A stretch of 64,000 nucleotides of DNA, from positions 1 to 64,000 of the forward strand of contig NZ_AQXM01000063.1 in the NCBI RefSeq assembly GCF_000376245.1, in the 5' to 3' direction. The first letter of the stretch is position 1. Each line of letters starts with the position of its first letter. Positions 62,849-64,000 of this stretch are shown one piece after another. The notes beneath the pieces are model-generated. The model saw nothing but the letters and a program-made list of their open reading frames with translations. It searched no databases and was not told the DNA's origin. Origin of the DNA: Acaricomes phytoseiuli DSM 14247. Its GTDB lineage: Bacteria > Actinomycetota > Actinomycetes > Actinomycetales > Micrococcaceae. The translations under genes and the position numbers were made by a program.

Positions 62849-63934
62849 TCAGCCGCCGATCGTACTCATACTGCGCCCCGGGCGGACGTAATCCGGTGAA
62901 TCGAGCCCGGTGTGCCCCATGCCGTGCGCCCGAGGTTTACCCCACATGGCTTCGCGCCAGCGCTCCGCGATCGCTTCATCGGAAGCATCGGAGCGCAGCA
63001 GATCAGCCAGATCGGTTTCCTCACGCGAGAACAGACAACTCATCACCTTGCCCTCCGCGGTGATCCGGGTACGCCGGCAGTCAGCGCAGAAAGGCTCGGT
63101 AACAGAGGCGATCACGCCAACGACTCCCAGCACCGCAGACTCCGGGCCGGAGCCGTGTGCGCGGACCTCGAAACGCTCAGCGGGCGCGCCGTCGCGCAGC
63201 CGAGGATCCGGATCCAGCCGGAAACTCTTACGGAGCAGCTCCCTCGTCTGCGCTGCGCTGACCATACCCTCTCGGCTCCAGCTCTGATCAGCGTCCAAGG
63301 GCATCTGTTCGATGAACCGCAGCTCGATATCCCGCTGCAGCGCCCAGTCCAGGAGTTCCGGAGCCTCGGCGTCATTGATGCCCTGCTGAAGCACGGCGTT
63401 GACCTTCAGCGGAGCCAGACCGGCATCAAGTGCGGCATCGATACCGCTGAGCACCCGGTCCAGGAAGGGCCGCCGGGTCAGTTGCTCGAAGGTGCCGTGG
63501 TGCAGAGAGTCGAGGGAGATGTTGATCCTGGTCAGGCCAGCGGCCTTGAGCGCCTCCGCTTTGCGGTCGAGCCCCACTCCGTTACTGGTCAGTGAAACCG
63601 GCAGCGTCGGGTGGTCTTCGCGGATCGCTGCGATGATATCCGTCAGATCCGCTCGGACGAGAGGTTCACCTCCAGTGAGCCGAAGTTCCCGAACGCCGAG
63701 ATCATCGACCCCGATGCGCACGAGCCGCCGGATCTCCTCCGGGGTCATCAGCAACTGGCGCGGCAGCCATTCGAGGCCGTCGGCAGGCATGCAATAAGTG
63801 CATCGAAGATTGCACTTATCGATGAGCGAGATCCGCAGGTCAGTGGCCTGTCGGCCGAACCGGTCAAGCAGCCCCGTCTTGGAATCACCGGGGTTATGCC
63901 AACCCTGCTCTGCCCGCCGCGGGATGATTTCCAT
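62849..63934 (-). CDS. moaA: GTP 3',8-cyclase (molybdenum cofactor synthesis)
   Basis: Radical-SAM enzyme that turns GTP into 3',8-cyclo-GTP, the first Moco step. The 361-residue product has the N-terminal 4Fe-4S motif at Cys41, Cys45 and Cys48 (DKCNLRCTYC), ELRLTGGEPLVRADL, VSLTSNGVGL, NISLDSLHH, and the second cluster region FCADCRRTRITAEGKVMSC. The last residues STIGG are the conserved C-terminal Gly-Gly that is essential in MoaA. ATG 63934; the remaining 66 bases to the window end show no gene. Confidence 0.96.
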   Translation of the reverse strand: MEIIPRRAEQGWHNPGDSKTGLLDRFGRQATDLRISLIDKCNLRCTYCMPADGLEWLPRQLLMTPEEIRRLVRIGVDDLGVRELRLTGGEPLVRADLTDIIAAIREDHPTLPVSLTSNGVGLDRKAEALKAAGLTRINISLDSLHHGTFEQLTRRPFLDRVLSGIDAALDAGLAPLKVNAVLQQGINDAEAPELLDWALQRDIELRFIEQMPLDADQSWSREGMVSAAQTRELLRKSFRLDPDPRLRDGAPAERFEVRAHGSGPESAVLGVVGVIASVTEPFCADCRRTRITAEGKVMSCLFSREETDLADLLRSDASDEAIAERWREAMWGKPRAHGMGHTGLDSPDYVRPGRSMSTIGG

Positions 63935-64000
63935 GCCCTTAACGCTACATCTTGTCTCGTTCTCCTGCAGATTTCCGAGTTGCGAAAAACTTTTAAGCTG

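Noticed and set aside
1..64000. tRNA, rRNA, riboswitch or prophage genes
   Set aside because: No T-loop GGTTCRANNCC with a matching cloverleaf, no rRNA stretches, no riboswitch cores and no phage structural genes were recognised by eye; a tRNAscan/Rfam run would be decisive.

Overview
The window is chromosomal DNA from a high-G+C Gram-positive bacterium (Actinomycetota), most likely of the Micrococcaceae/Arthrobacter type. The evidence is heavy use of GTG starts, strong G/C third-position bias, actinobacterial gene neighbourhoods (rpsB-tsf-pyrH-frr-cdsA; dxr-M50 protease-ispG-DUF4081/GNAT; rimP-nusA-ylxR-infB-rbfA-truB; rpsO-pnp-pepR), a sortase-type LAxTG surface protein, and a leucine/branched-chain catabolic locus laid out like the bkd/fadE19/accA1D1/scoAB/citE locus of mycobacteria. 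I cannot fix the genus. Several broken genes give a picture of ongoing gene decay, or of uncorrected homopolymer errors in the assembly.

Layout. 1-0.5 kb: right end of an IS3-type insertion sequence cutting into a small membrane-protein gene. 0.6-8.4 kb: acyl-CoA dehydrogenase, M23 peptidase, then translation and lipid housekeeping genes (rpsB, tsf, pyrH, frr, cdsA) and a DivIVA-repeat protein. 8.4-14.6 kb: a carboxylate-transport module, in which a LytS/LytTR two-component system shares an operon with a DUF485-like protein and an SSS symporter, divergent from a second DUF485-symporter pair preceded by a CRP-like site. 14.6-27.5 kb: AsnC regulator, bkdABC, TetR regulator, and an operon for leucine breakdown (accD1-accA1-fadE-scoA-scoB-maoC-citE). 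Three genes of this operon carry apparent single-base deletions. 27.7-36.5 kb: a small regulator/membrane-protein operon, MEP-pathway genes dxr and ispG around a site-2 protease, a SatD-type pair of paralogues enclosing two small lower-G+C unknown genes, and a PadR regulator. 36.6-43 kb: proS, a TSUP permease, an APH(6)-like kinase and an 868-residue acidic one-TM protein with a DUF4439 tail. 43-54.1 kb: the nusA-infB operon, small membrane proteins, two GNAT/ribF-type housekeeping genes and a secreted HExxH protease. 54.1-64 kb: a gene remnant, rpsO, pnp, pepR, a LAxTG-anchored surface protein, an alanine/sodium symporter gene broken by an in-frame TAG, and moaD/moaA.

How the parts fit. BkdABC turns branched-chain 2-oxoacids into acyl-CoAs. 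FadE, AccA1/AccD1, the MaoC protein and the CitE-like lyase would take isovaleryl-CoA to acetyl-CoA and acetoacetate, and ScoAB would activate the acetoacetate. The AsnC gene is divergent from bkd, and the TetR gene is divergent from the leucine operon with twin operator-like repeats between them. CRP-like sites in front of both bkd and the acetate-type symporter suggest joint carbon-source control. If the deletions are real, the leucine branch is dying while bkd is still intact. No tRNA, rRNA, CRISPR array or prophage was seen. I did not find a clearly new multi-gene system; the best leads are the two-component/twin-symporter module, the SatD-paralogue island at 31.1-33.3 kb, and the cluster of single-base lesions.
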